Shown here: in pieces, positions 22,803 through 34,119 of the stretch
How the letters are laid out: every line of letters begins with the position of its first letter
Position numbering within the stretch: the stretch's first letter is position 1
Assembly (NCBI GenBank): GCA_035610835.1
Contig: CM069449.1
Span: 62,582,292 to 62,646,291, forward strand
Direction of reading: 5' to 3'
Source of the DNA: Ophiura sarsii
Taxonomy: Eukaryota > Echinodermata > Ophiuroidea > Amphilepidida > Ophiuridae
DNA: 64,000 nucleotides
Notes under the pieces: model-generated
Seen by the model: only the letters and a program-made list of their open reading frames with translations
What the model was told of the DNA's origin: nothing
The model's database searches: none
Translations under genes and position numbers: made by a program

Positions 22803-23594
22803 GGCAGGCCCTATGTCCAGTAACTCGAAAAACCAAGTTTTTCGCCGAAAAACTTGGTTTATCGATTGAAATCCAAGTTTTTCAAGTGAAAAACAAAGTT
22901 TCTCGAGAAAAACTTGGTTTATCAATTGAAAAACCAAGTTTTTCGAATTATTGGACATTAGGCGTCGAAAAACTTGGATTTTCAATTGATAAATCAAGTT
23001 TTTCGAATTATTGGACATTAGGCGTCGAAAAACTTGGTTTTTCAATTGATAAACCAAGTTTTTCGAATTATTTTACATTCCGCGTTGAAAAACCAAGTTT
23101 TTCGATCGAAAAACTTGGTTTTTCAAAATGATAAACCAAGTTTTTCGAATTAATGGACATTAGGCGTCGAAAAACTTGGTTTATCGATTGAAATCCAAGT
23201 TTTTCAAGTGAAAAACCAAGTTTCTCGAGAAAAACTTGGTTTATCAATTGAAAAACCAAGTTTTTCGAATTATTGGACATTAGGCGTCGAAAAACTTGGA
23301 TTTTCAATTGATAAATCAAGTTTTTCGAATTATTGGACATTAGGCGTCGAAAAACTTGGTTTTTCAATTGATAAACCAAGTTTTTCGAATTATTTTACAT
23401 TCCGCGTTGAAAAACCAAGTTTTTCGATCGAAAAACTTGGTTTTTCAAAATGATAAACCAAGTTTTTCGAATTAATGGACATTAGGCGTCGAAAAACTTG
23501 GTTTTTCAATTGATAATCCAAGTTTTTCGAGAAAAACTTGGATTTTCACTTAAAAAACTTGGATTTTCAATCGATAATGGACATTGGGCCTGCC
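22803..23594. mobile_element. TIR-bounded palindromic satellite (CCAAGTTTTTCG array)
   Basis: Ends are GGCAGGCCC(T/A)ATGTCCA and its inverse, with AT on both sides. The interior is built from more than 25 copies, in alternating orientation, of a ~14-bp core AAACCAAGTTTTTCG separated by TTATTGGACATTAGGCGTC spacers. A higher-order unit of 322 bp is repeated almost identically (about 22835-23156 and 23157-23478). The terminal TIR itself resembles the spacer (TGTCCA...), so the array may have grown from the element's own end. The reading frames on both strands (EKLGFSIDKPSF-type) are simple translations of the repeat. Confidence 0.85.
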
Positions 23595-23943
23595 ATACAT
23601 GTTTGTTTTATTTGAGTAAATCACCCACCCAGCCATGGACAAATTTCGTCCAACAGCTTCGATTAATGTGCACATACAGGGCGATCAAAATTATCTGGAA
23701 TACTATGTACGACTTCGAAGCAATCATATCTAAAACTCCTAATTAAAAATAATCTTTTGTTTTTAAGCAAATAACTAGATCATTATGATTATAAGTATTT
23801 GAATTTGAGCCTTAGAATCTGTTTTCTTTGGTACCAATATCTCAAAATTGTAATCTAGCCAATAATCAAATTAAGCCTAAAGGAAATTAATTATTGGCAA
23901 TCTCCCAACCATATCCTTAAAATGTATGTATGCCATATTGTGA
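23595..23943. other. No gene recognised
   Basis: Spacer between the palindromic satellite and a SINE; nothing supported. Confidence 0.45.
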
Positions 23944-24284
23944 GCGTGTGTGGTCTAGTGGATAAGCGCCGGTCTTACGATGCAAAGGTTGTGAGTTCGA
24001 GCCCCATTAGGTCCAACATGTTTGTATCCTTGGGCAAGGTACTTAGTCTCAATTGCTTCGTCGACCCAAGCGATATTTGGGGAGCTGTTAGGATATCAAA
24101 ATCCAAGTAGTGCTGATAGGCTTGTGCACTTGTCGACTGGTAGCCGCCTAAGTGTAGCGACCAAAGGATTCTGATATCTAAACTGGCAGCGATAATAATT
24201 GATTTAAAAAGCGCTTTGGGACTGTGCTTGCATTGTGGAAAGCGCTATATAAGAACGGTAATATTATTATTATTATTATTATTA
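23944..24284 (+). mobile_element. Full-length tRNA-derived SINE
   Basis: The tRNA-like head has box A TGGTCTAGTGG (23951-23961) and box B GTTCGAGCC (23996-24004). A unique body of about 170 bp includes CTTGGGCAAGGTACTTA. The 3' domain is AAAGCGCTTTGGGACTG ... GAAAGCGCTATATAAGAAC, ending in an (ATT)n tail. The GCGCTTT...GCGCTATATAA tail is shared with the LINE fragments at 33111 and 60836, suggesting a borrowed LINE recognition end. Confidence 0.85.
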
Positions 24285-24489
24285 AACATTGCAAAATGTC
24301 AGCGATAGCAAAGGTGAACTTGGAAAAACACAAAAAGGAACCCGCTTATTTTATCTTTGGTTATTTTGGGGTGCGGAAAGGGCTATTGTACAATCCGTGC
24401 GAAGTTTCAATAGTATTAACTGGACCAATAAATCTGAATGAATGGATAGACCCTGAGTAATTATTGAAATTCGAGAGTAATTCTATTTG

Positions 24490-25106
24490 GTTACAGTCAA
24501 TAGTTAGGTCACCCAAGCCCTATATGAAAGCTATGAAGATTGTTAAACGGGGTCAGTCGTCACAAACATGCTCAAACACAATAGCCAAACGACCTTGCTT
24601 TTGTCAACACTCCCTACACAGAGGACTGCAGTGCAAATCGATCTCTACGATTTTCGCTATGTAATCTCTATGGCGGATTTCATTCCGTTGTATGAAGCTA
24701 TGATGTTTGCGTGGTCTTCGCTATCTCCAAGCAGATAGAGCAATACGTACATGGACTTTTTTTTGTAGACGAGGGTCCATTTCATGATTTGGTGAGGTTT
24801 AGAATGAGTTAGGATTCCTGTAATTTCGGAGACCACAGATTTTCAAAACGTGAATTTTCCAACATTTTACGACATAAATTTGGTCACAAAACATGTTTAA
24901 TGCTATACATTTTACCATTCTGCAGCTGCTAATGACCCTCCTCTAAAATTCTACATGATTTTTAACACGTTTCTCAGTTTTTGAGATGCCCAAATAGACC
25001 ATTTTCCGAAGCTATTTCTAGCAAATATTGCAATCACTGATACTCCATTGTTTTCTTGCGTATAACAAAATCTGACACGCAGCGTGACCTCCCTGCTGGC
25101 TGGTTA
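24490..25106. mobile_element. DNA transposon with 4-bp target duplication (GTTA), copy 1
   Basis: The element is 24494-25102 (609 bp). The left end is CAGTCAATAGTTAGGTCACC, the right end is the inverse of CAGCCAGCAGGGAGGTCACG, and GTTA is duplicated at 24490-24493 and 25103-25106. It is collinear, in reverse orientation, with the copy at 47599-49487 once that copy's nested insertion is removed. No open transposase frame. Superfamily not assigned. Confidence 0.88.
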
Positions 25107-25636
25107 ATTTGTCAAAATATGGGTATTTATCATGTTGTATGCAGTCAAACTGATGGCATAATCAGATTCCATGTTCAATTTACTTTCTATAAATGCATAC
25201 TTTTATAAACTTTTATTAAATATTGTCAAACATAGAAGCAAGTTGGAACTGAAAACTATGTAGTGTCTTTATTTTCCTTATACTTGATAACCCACTTAAA
25301 TAAACATTAAAACAAGTCCAACTGGTCTTTGATGGATAGAACATTGTCCAAATATACCAATTACATAAAATACACGAAATCATATATTTGCCCGAATATA
25401 CTTGACATTTTGTGCTAAAATGACTTTAAAATATATCTTGACATCACCAGCATTGGGAAAACTACCTATTTGACAACTTTATTTAGCCTAGATATTCCTG
25501 AGAATAATTTCATCAGGAATCCAAGGAAACATAATAAGAAGAAACAATATAATTCCAAAATTAAACTTACTGTTCCAGACAGTTTCGACGTCCGATCGGA
25601 TGTCTCTCTCAATGGTGTATGACCGTTAAAGTGATC
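25107..25636. other. No gene recognised
   Basis: AT-rich spacer without supported features. Confidence 0.45.
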
Positions 25637-26203
25637 CAGCAGGGTTGCACAAAGTGCGGGAGCAGGGAGCACCGCTCCCGGAAAATAATGAGCAGAATTG
25701 GGGAAATAAGGCCAAGTGGAAAAAGAAAAAGTATTGGGGAAAAGGGTAAAAAAGATGAAGAGAAAAATGCCACTTTGGGTTATGAGCTGTGGTCATGGTG
25801 GTTGCAGGTATACTAACGTGTTTATTGTTTTATTGCTTTTACCCAGTGGCGACGTGACAGGGGCAAGGGGGGGGGGGCATTTCCCCAAAAGATATTTTTG
25901 TGCCCCCACCCCCCTTCGCGTACATTTTCTTACTAAATTAAACAAAATGTGACAATTTTAGCGTAAAATGCCACAAACAAATTTGTACGCTTCGCGCAAA
26001 TCATTTTTTTTATGCCCCCCTATTAACAAAAATTCTTCTCAAATGTAAAAATATTACTATGGTACTGGTACATCTAAACAACACTATAGCTAACATATGA
26101 TATTGTAATCTGATTTTTATCAAACCTGTAATAGTATAGGTGGGGAAATGTTAAGCTCAAAACCTTGCTCCTGGGGAAGAAACAACTTTGTGCAACCCTG
26201 TCA
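25637..26203. mobile_element. Probable hAT-like TIR element, degenerate
   Basis: CAGGGTTGCACAAAGT at the left is mirrored by ACTTTGTGCAACCCTG at the right. Inside lies a second GTGGCGACGTGACAGGGG plus poly-G and poly-C block (about 25850-25912) of the same style as the hAT MITE at 21879. The flanks share GATCCAG but not in exact TSD register. Confidence 0.55.
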
Positions 26204-26273
26204 GATCCAGGGTTGCCAGAAGGAGTTGACTTTCTGGTGACGTCACGGGATGTATTTGATGACGTTTTCTGGA

Positions 26274-26376
26274 TCAATTGATCGTACAAGTGACTATAAG
26301 TAGGTAGACATGAAACAGTACCTCATGAACGGCGACGAGGGGGCCTACCAACTTAGTCACTTGTACGATCAATTTA
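26274..26376. mobile_element. Short hairpin MITE
   Basis: Arms of about 30 bp starting AATTGATCGTACAAGTGACT and its inverse, around a ~40-bp loop. No coding sequence. Confidence 0.7.
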
Positions 26377-26589
26377 CAACTTCATAGGCAATTTCAAGCC
26401 TTTCCTTTAACGTATGGGTCCACACCACTAATAACATTCCCTACGTTGTAAAATGGATCATAATTATACGCCATTTTCTGGTTCTACCTTCATGTAAGGA
26501 TCACGAAAATAATAAGTAATAGCAAGAATACTAAGGCAACAAAATAAGAAAATATAGTGTATAACCGTGTTAAATGTAAGGGTCATACC

Positions 26590-29111
26590 TGTACTTGATT
26601 AACCTTTCATTTAGAAGTTCCTGTGTTCTATGAATAGTATTACTATATATATATTATTAATATAGTTATATTATTATTATTATTACTATTATTAGTACAT
26701 CGGGGGTTGGGGCATTGGGGATTCTGTGGCAAGCTCATGATTAACCTTTCATATAGTAGTTCCTGTGTTCTATGAATAGTATTACTATATATATATTATT
26801 AATATTAGTTATATTATTATTATTATTATTACTATTATTAGTACATCGGGGGTTGGGGCATTGGGGATTCTGTGGCAAGCTCATGATTAACCTTTCATAT
26901 AGTAGTTCCTGTGTTCTATGAATAGTATTACTATATATATATTATATATTATTAATATTAGTTATATTATTATTATTATTACTATTATTAGTACATCGGG
27001 GGTTGGGGCATTGGGGATTCTGTGGCAAGCTCATGATTAACCTTTCATATAGTAGTTCCTGTGTTCTATGAATAGTATTACTATATATATATTATTAATA
27101 TTAGTTATATTATTATTATTATTATTACTATTATTAGTACATCGGGGGTTGGGGCATTGGGGATTCTGTGGCAAGCTCATGATTAACCTTTCATATAGTA
27201 GTTCCTGTGTTCTATGAATAGTATTACTATATATATATTATTAATATTATTAATATTATTATTATTATTACTATTATTAGTACATCGGGGGTTGGGGCAT
27301 TGGGGATTCTGTGGCAAGCTCTTGATTAACCTTTCATATAGAAGTTCCTGTGTTCTATGAATAGTATTACTATACATATATTATTAATATTAGTTATATT
27401 ATTATTATTATTATTACTATTATTAGTACATCGGGGGTTGGGGCATTGGGGATTCTGTGGCAAGCTCATGATTAACCTTTCATATATTAGTTCCTGTGTT
27501 CTATGAATAGTATTACTATATATATATTATTAATATTAGTTATATTATTATTATTATTACTATTATTAGTACATCGGGGGTCGGGGCATTGGGGATTCTG
27601 TGGCAAGCTCATGATTAACCTTTCATATAGTAGTTCCTGTGTTCTATGAATAGTATTACTATATATATTATTAATATTAGTTATATTATTATTCTTATTA
27701 CTATTATTAGTACATCGGGGGTTGGGGCATTGGGGATTCTGTGGCAAGCTCATGATTAACCTTTCATATAGTAGTTCCTGTGTTCTATGAATAGTATTAC
27801 TATATATATATTATTAATATTATTAATATTATTATTATTATTACTATTATTAGTACATCGGGGGTTGGGGCATTGGGGATTCTGTGGCAAGCTCTTGATT
27901 AACCTTTCATATAGAAGTTCCTGTGTTCTATGAATAGTATTACTATATATATTATTATTAATATTAGTTATATTATTATTATTATTATTATTATTACTAT
28001 TATTAGTACATCGGGGGTTGGGGCATTGGGGATTCTGTGGCAAGCTCTTGATTAACCTTTCATATAGAAGTTCCTGTGTTCTATGAATAGTATTACTATA
28101 TATATATTATTAATATTAGTTATATTATTATTATTATTACTATTATTAGTACATCGGGGGTTGGGGCATTGGGGATTCTGTGGCAAGCTCATGATTAACC
28201 TTTCATATAGTAGTTCCTGTGTTCTATGAATAGTATTACTATATATATATTATTAATATTAGTTATATTATTATTATTATTATTACTATTATTAGTACAT
28301 CGGGGGTTGGGGCATTGGGGATTCTGTGGCAAGCTCTTGATTAACCTTTCATATAGAAATTCTTGTGTTCTATGAATAGTATTACTATATAGTATTAATA
28401 TTATTTATATTATTATTATTATTATTATTACTATTATTAGTACATCGGGGGTTGGGGCATTGGGGAGTCTGTGGCAAGCTCTTGATTTACCTTTCATATA
28501 GAAATTCCTGTGTTCTATGAATAGTATTACTATATAGTATTAATATTATTTATATTATTATTATTATTATTATTACTATTATTAGTACATCGGGGGTCGG
28601 GGCATTGGGGATTCTGTGGCAAGCACTTGATTAACCTTTCATATAGAAATTCCTGTGTTCTATGAATAGTATTACTATATATATATATATTATTAATATT
28701 ATTTATATTATTATTATTATTATTACTATTATTAGTACATCGGGGGTTGGGGCATTGGGGATTCTGTGGCAAGCTCTTGATTAACCTTTCATAATAGTAG
28801 TTCCTGTGTTTTATGAATAATATTACTATATATATAATTAATATTATTTATATTATTATCATTATTATTACTATTATTAGTACATCGGGGGTTGGGGCAT
28901 TGGGGATTCTGTGGCAAGCTCTTGATTTACCTTTCATATAGAAATTCCTGTGTTCTATGAATAGTATTACTATATAGTATTAATATTATTTATATTATTA
29001 TTATTATTACTATTATTAGTACATCGGGGGTTGGGGTATTGGGGTTCCTTTGGCAAGCTCTTGATTAACCTTTCATATAGCAATTCCTGTGCTCTATGAA
29101 TAGTATTACTA
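26590..29111 (-). repeat. Left tandem array of the foldback element (~145-bp unit)
   Basis: About 17 copies, each with TGATTAACCTTTCATATAG, TTCCTGTGTTCTATGAATAG, a TATATA stretch, an ATT microsatellite, and TACATCGGGGGTTGGGGCAT. Units differ mainly in the length of the TA and ATT runs. Variants cluster (for example TATATAGTATTAATATT in units near 28.4-29.0 kb), indicating local unequal exchange. Confidence 0.92.
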
Positions 29112-29244
29112 TACAGTCCTCAAAATAAGTAACTGACCAGGTAATCAATATGCTCTCAATTCCAAAAATATAGCTCTAACGTAAAAATATTAAATTATAA
29201 AGTTGTAAGGAAATCTCTTTTCTTCAATTTGAGATATTACACGT
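29112..29244 (+). mobile_element. Solo terminal repeat of the CAGTCCTC family at the palindrome centre
   Basis: Starts CAGTCCTCAAAATAAGTAAC directly after a TA (29112-29113) and runs about 130 bp to GAGATATTACACGTG, matching the TIR of the elements at 331 and 17787. Only one arm is present. It lies exactly between the two oppositely oriented arrays. Confidence 0.85.
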
Positions 29245-29392
29245 GATATATATTATATATATAGTAATACTATTCATAAAACACAGGAACTACTATTATG
29301 AAAGGTTAATCAAGAGCTTGCCACAGAATCCCCAATGCCCCAACCCCCGATGTACTAATAATAGTAATAATAATAATAATATAAATAATATT

Positions 29393-29423
<31 letters not shown>

Positions 29424-30548
29424 GTAATACTCAGTATTCATAGAACACAGGAACTACTATATGGAAGGTTAATCAAGAGCTTGCCACAGAATCCCCAATG
29501 CCCCAACCCCCGATGTACTAATAATAGTATTAATAATGATAATATAAATAATATTAATAATATGTAATACTATTCATAAAACACAGGAACTACCATTTGA
29601 AAGGTTAATCAAGAGCTTGACACAGAATCCCCATTGCCGGATGTACTAATAATAGTAATACTACTAATATATATATATATATATATATATAGTAATACTA
29701 TTCATAAAACACAGGAACTACCATATGAAAGGTTAATCAAGAGCTTGCCACAAAATCCCCATTGCCCCAACCCCCGATGTACTAATAATAGTAATAATAA
29801 TAATAATATAAATAATATTAATAATATATATATATAGTAATACTATTCATAAAACACAGGAACTACCATATGAAAGGTTAATCAAGAGCTTGCCACAGAA
29901 TCCCCATTGCCCCAACCCCCGATGTACTAATAATAGTAATACTAATAATAATATAAATAATATTAATAATGTATATATATATATAGTAATACTATTCATA
30001 AAACACAGGAACTACCATATGAAAGGTTAATCAAGAGCTTGCCACATAATCCCCAATGCCCCAACCCCCGATGTACTAATAATAGTAATAATAATAATAA
30101 TATAAATAATATTAATAATATATATATATAGTAATACTATTCATAAAACACAGGAACTACTATATGAAAGGTCAATCAAGAGCTTGCCACAGAATCCCCA
30201 ATGCCCCAACCCCCGATGTACTAATAATAGTAATAATAATAATAATAATAATAATATAAATAATATTAATTATATATAGTGATACTATTCATAAAACACA
30301 GGAACTACCATATGAAAGGTTAATCAAGAGCTTGCCACAAAATCCACATTGCCCCAACCCCCGATGTACTAATAATAGTAATACTAATAATAATATAAAT
30401 AATATTAATAAAATATATATATATAGTAATACTCAGTATTCATAGAACACAGGAACTACTATATGGAAGGTTAATCAAGAGCTTGCCACAGAATCCCCAA
30501 TGCCCCAACCCCCGATGTACTAATAATAGTAATAATATAAATAATATT

Positions 30549-30584
<36 letters not shown>

Positions 30585-30997
30585 ATACTATTCATAAAAC
30601 ACAGGAACTACTATATGAAAGGTTAATCAAGAGCTTGCCACAGAATCCCCAATGCCCCAACCCCCGATGTACTAATAATAGTAATAATAATAATAATATA
30701 AATAATATTAATTATATATATAGTAATACTATTCATAAAACACAGGAACTACCATATGAAAGGTTAATCAAGAGCTTGCCACAAAATCCCCATTGCCCCA
30801 ACCCCCGATGTACTAATAATAGTAATAATAATAATAATATAAATAATATTAAACTTATATATATATATAGTAATACTATTCATAAAACACAGGAACTACC
30901 ATATGAAAGGTTAATCAAGAGCTTGCCACAGAATCCCCATTGCCCCAACCCCCGATGTACTAATAATAGTAATACTAATAATAATATTAATAATATT

Positions 30998-31039
<42 letters not shown>

Positions 31040-31775
31040 ATACTATTCATAAAACACAGGAACTACTATATGAAAGGTTAATCAAGAGCTTGCCACAGAA
31101 TCCCCAATGCCCCAACCCCCGATGGACTAATAATAGTAATAATAATAACAATATAAATAATATTAGTAATATATATATATAGTAATACTATTCATAAAAC
31201 ACAGGAACTACCATATGAAAGGTCAATCAAGAGCTTGCCACAGAATCCCCATTGCCCCAACCCCCGATTTACTAATAATAGTAATAATAATAATATAAAT
31301 AATATTAATAATATATATATATAGTAATACTATTCATAAAACACAGGAACTACTATATGAAAGGTTAATCAAGAGCTTGCCACAGAATCCCCAATGCCCC
31401 AACCCCCGATGTACTAATAATAGTAATAATAATAATAATATAAATAATATTAATAATATATATATATATAGTAATACTATTCATAAAACACAGGAACTAC
31501 TATATGAAAGGTTAATCAAGAGCTTGCCACAGAATCCCCAATGCCCCAACCCCCGATGTACTAATAATAGTAATAATAATGATAATATAAATAATATATA
31601 TATATATATATAGTAATACTATTCATACAACACAGGAACTACCATATGAAAGGTCAATCAAGAGCTTGCCACAGAATCCCCATTGCCCCAACCCCCGATG
31701 TACTAATAATAGTAATAATAATAATAATAATATAAATAATATTAATAATATATATACATATATATATAGTAATAC
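29245..31775 (+). repeat. Right tandem array of the foldback element (inverted orientation)
   Basis: The same ~145-bp unit read in the opposite direction: AGCTTGCCACAGAATCCCC, CCCCAACCCCCGATGTAC, AAT microsatellite, TATATA run, ACTATTCATAAAACACAGG. About 16-17 units. It differs diagnostically from the left array (CATAAAACACAGG here against CATAGAACACAGG-equivalent on the left), so the two arms have been homogenised separately. Confidence 0.92.
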
Positions 31776-31994
31776 TATTTATGCTAGTAATAGATCACAT
31801 GAACTACCATGTGAAAGGCTTTAAAAATACCAGTCATATAAAACATAATGCGACTAATGGTAGCATTAGTTATATATACATTACATAACTATACTTTTAG
31901 TATTAACAGTACACAGTATTAAGTAGTATGTTAGAATATTTTCGTGATTCACTAAGTGTTGTTATTTTCGTGATCCCTTACATGAAGGTAACAC

Positions 31995-32574
31995 CCATTT
32001 TCTCGCTTATAAAGCAACTGGTGCTTCAACTTTGCATTCTGTGTGAAGATCATGGTCTTGGCTTTCATGTAAAAAATATATATATATAAGGTCAAGGCAA
32101 CATTTTCGAGATATGCACCGTCGAAGATACGCATGTTTGTAGATTGCCCAGGCCTAGCCTAAGTCTAAGCAATTCTAATCAATTATTTGAAGTCTCTAAA
32201 AATCATAAAAAATTGGTCAAAGAAGAAAATGTGCACTGATATTGTTTGATAATCTTCATTTAATAATCATCCGATCAAAAGTTTGGCTAACAACACTACT
32301 TTTGACGCATTTTTATATGTTTCACTTAGAGGAGTGTCATCCCAACCAATTCAACAGGCCTTTCGTGGATTGTTCCATTATTTATTTAGTGGTGTGAATC
32401 CTTATTGGTATAAGATGAGGGGACATTGGACAAGAATCTGGTGGGGGCCAAGCCAAAATGTCAAGTGGCAAATTAACTTCCCTCCCTAGCATGAGGCTAT
32501 TAGGGGTTGCAGTAGTAGTTTCCTCCCTGAACGCTTGCGCGGTACACCATCATAACAAACGGAAGGTGTTCGTC
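31995..32574. other. No gene recognised
   Basis: Spacer; a short (TA)n run near 32080 only. Confidence 0.45.
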
Positions 32575-33195
32575 CCAGCCCCAGTCCGTTTGGTCGCCCG
32601 CAACGCACCAAAACACACCCAGGTCCTCATTGATCTTCAATGGCTTACAATTAAGAAACGCATTATTTTTAAAATTGTTCTAGTTGTATATAAAGCACTC
32701 AACAACTCTGCACCCGACAATTTTAAGGAGCTTCTTACCCCTTACTGTCCGTCTGCTAATCTCCGCTCTGGTAGCCGTAAACTCCTTGTAGGCCCTAAAA
32801 GTGCCACTGCAACATACGGGGACAGGGCTTTCTGTGTTGCTGGACCAACACTCTGGAACAATCTTCCCTTACATATCCGTAACTCTAAGACGGTCGGAAC
32901 TTTTAAATCGTCTTTGAAAACTCATCTTTTTAACCAGGATATTTAGTTATTCTATTGTGTGCAGCATTCATGTACTGTATTTGCACTATTCTTGATTAGT
33001 GTATTGCTGTATACTGTATAACATGTTAAATGATAGCCATTGATGGCTACTCTTTGTATTTTCTATGTGCATTCATATTTTGTACATGTATGCTATTTGT
33101 TATTTTGTTAAGCGCTTTGTGATCTTTTCGATGTAAGGCGCTATATAAATACCTGTTATTATTATTAATATTATTATTAGGATTATTATTATTAT
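32575..33195 (+). pseudogene. CR1/L2-type LINE, 3'-terminal fragment with 3' UTR
   Basis: Coding similarity begins near VRLVARNAPKHTQ and runs LIDLQWLTIKKRIIFKI, YKALNNSAP, then the hallmark YGDRAFCVAGPTLWNNLP and TFKSSLKTHLF at the C-terminus (stop near 32946). This C-terminal signature is common to CR1/L2-like RT ORFs. A 3' UTR of about 165 bp ends in AAGCGCTTTGTGATC ... GCGCTATATAAATACC and an (ATT)n run. The fragment is 5'-truncated and lacks the polymerase domain. The Met at 32458 is a chance start upstream of the homologous part. Confidence 0.88.
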
Positions 33196-33850
33196 CTATA
33201 TACTAATTTTCGGAACATGGCTTTATTAGATAGTTCAATATAATTTTACACTCGCGTCCCTCTTCAACTGAAAAAGCGTGGTAATTGCGCCTCTAATACA
33301 CGAGCTAATTAGATAGTTCAATGCCCGTTTTTTCCCGTTTTCAGACATGCGCAGAAAGGATCGCATGTGAAAATCCGAAATGTTGAATTTCTTTTACTCG
33401 GGTAGCTACTGTTCGGACAAAAAATGTGGTTTTCGGAGTGAGTGATGACATATGGTCTTCACCCAAAATATTTTCTTCAGGGATATAGCTACATTTCTGC
33501 ATATGCGGCTGTTTGTTATTCTTAAAGATCGCATGAGTACAAGCATTTCTACGGGACTAAACACCCGACAAATAAAAATATTTCACGACATTTTCTAAAT
33601 GTAAACAAAAACTCTTACACAGATCTTTAAGTGACACTTTCGCATTAGTAACATAGATGAACGCGGAGTTTGCTAACGATAAAGACACTGGTGGTACCAT
33701 AACAACCGTTTCTATGTTGTGCTGCGCAACGGCGTTTAACATGGCGCACGCGGTTCGGCGCACACGTATTAACGCAGACAAAAAGTGTACGCGTTTGTGG
33801 CGCAAACCGTGCACATTGTAACGGGGCAGAGTGAAAGCAGACAGTCCGTA
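33196..33850. other. No gene recognised
   Basis: About 650 bp with no supported coding sequence. CG-containing words (for example GCGCACACGT near 33758) make it less AT-rich than its surroundings. Confidence 0.45.
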
Positions 33851-34100
33851 CACTCTTAGAAAAAGGATGCTTCAGGGATTCTTGGCTGTCCCGTATATGA
33901 AACCCTTTATAGCACCTTAAAAGGTTCTAAAAAGAACCATTTTAAAGTTCAAAGTGGGCAAAATATGGGCAAACATTGGTCTTTAGAACCTCTAAAGGTT
34001 CTCTACAGAACCTTTTGGGGGCCTTTAAAATCAAAGAACCTTTAAACCATATACGGGACAGCCAAGAACCCCTCTGAAGCTCCCTTTTTCTAATAGTGTA
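33849..34100. mobile_element. 248-bp MITE with TA target duplication
   Basis: The element is 33851-34098: CACTCTTAGAAAAAGG at the left and the inverse of CACTATTAGAAAAAGGG at the right, with TA at 33849-33850 and 34099-34100. TIRs run about 50 bp through CTTGGCTGTCCCGTATATG. Inner AAGGTTCT/AGAACCTT words are subterminal repeats. Ends resemble those of the 2-kb element at 59760-61793. Confidence 0.88.
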
Positions 34101-34119
34101 CCCTAAAGCCACCTCCTCC

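Larger units (their letters stand above)
26479..31994. mobile_element. ~5.5-kb foldback element with tandem-repeat arms
   Basis: Outer unique ends TACCTTCATGTAAGGATCAC (about 26485-26504) and the inverse at about 31970-31987 bracket two large tandem arrays in opposite orientation. The left array (26590-29111) and the right array (29245-31775) use the same ~145-bp unit, with about 17 units each. The centre (29114-29244) is a fragment of another transposon. The architecture, inverted terminal arms made of tandem repeats, is that of foldback elements such as Drosophila FB and the sea-urchin TU family. No transposase is encoded; Asn-rich frames (repeated NNNINNINN) are translations of AAT repeats. 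Exact TSDs could not be read. Confidence 0.8.

Noticed and set aside
22803..23594. CRISPR-like array
   Set aside because: The repeats alternate orientation, the spacers are also repeated, and the context is eukaryotic.
22647..23746. Repeated EKLGFSIDKPSF-type frames as a repeat protein
   Set aside because: The frames exist on both strands because the underlying DNA is palindromic; codon phase merely follows the repeat period.
27183..31613. Asn-rich reading frames (repeated NPRCTNNSNNNNNINN) as a protein family
   Set aside because: They are translations of the CGATGTACTAATAATAG plus AAT microsatellite unit in both arrays, change with microsatellite length, and have no independent start or stop conservation.
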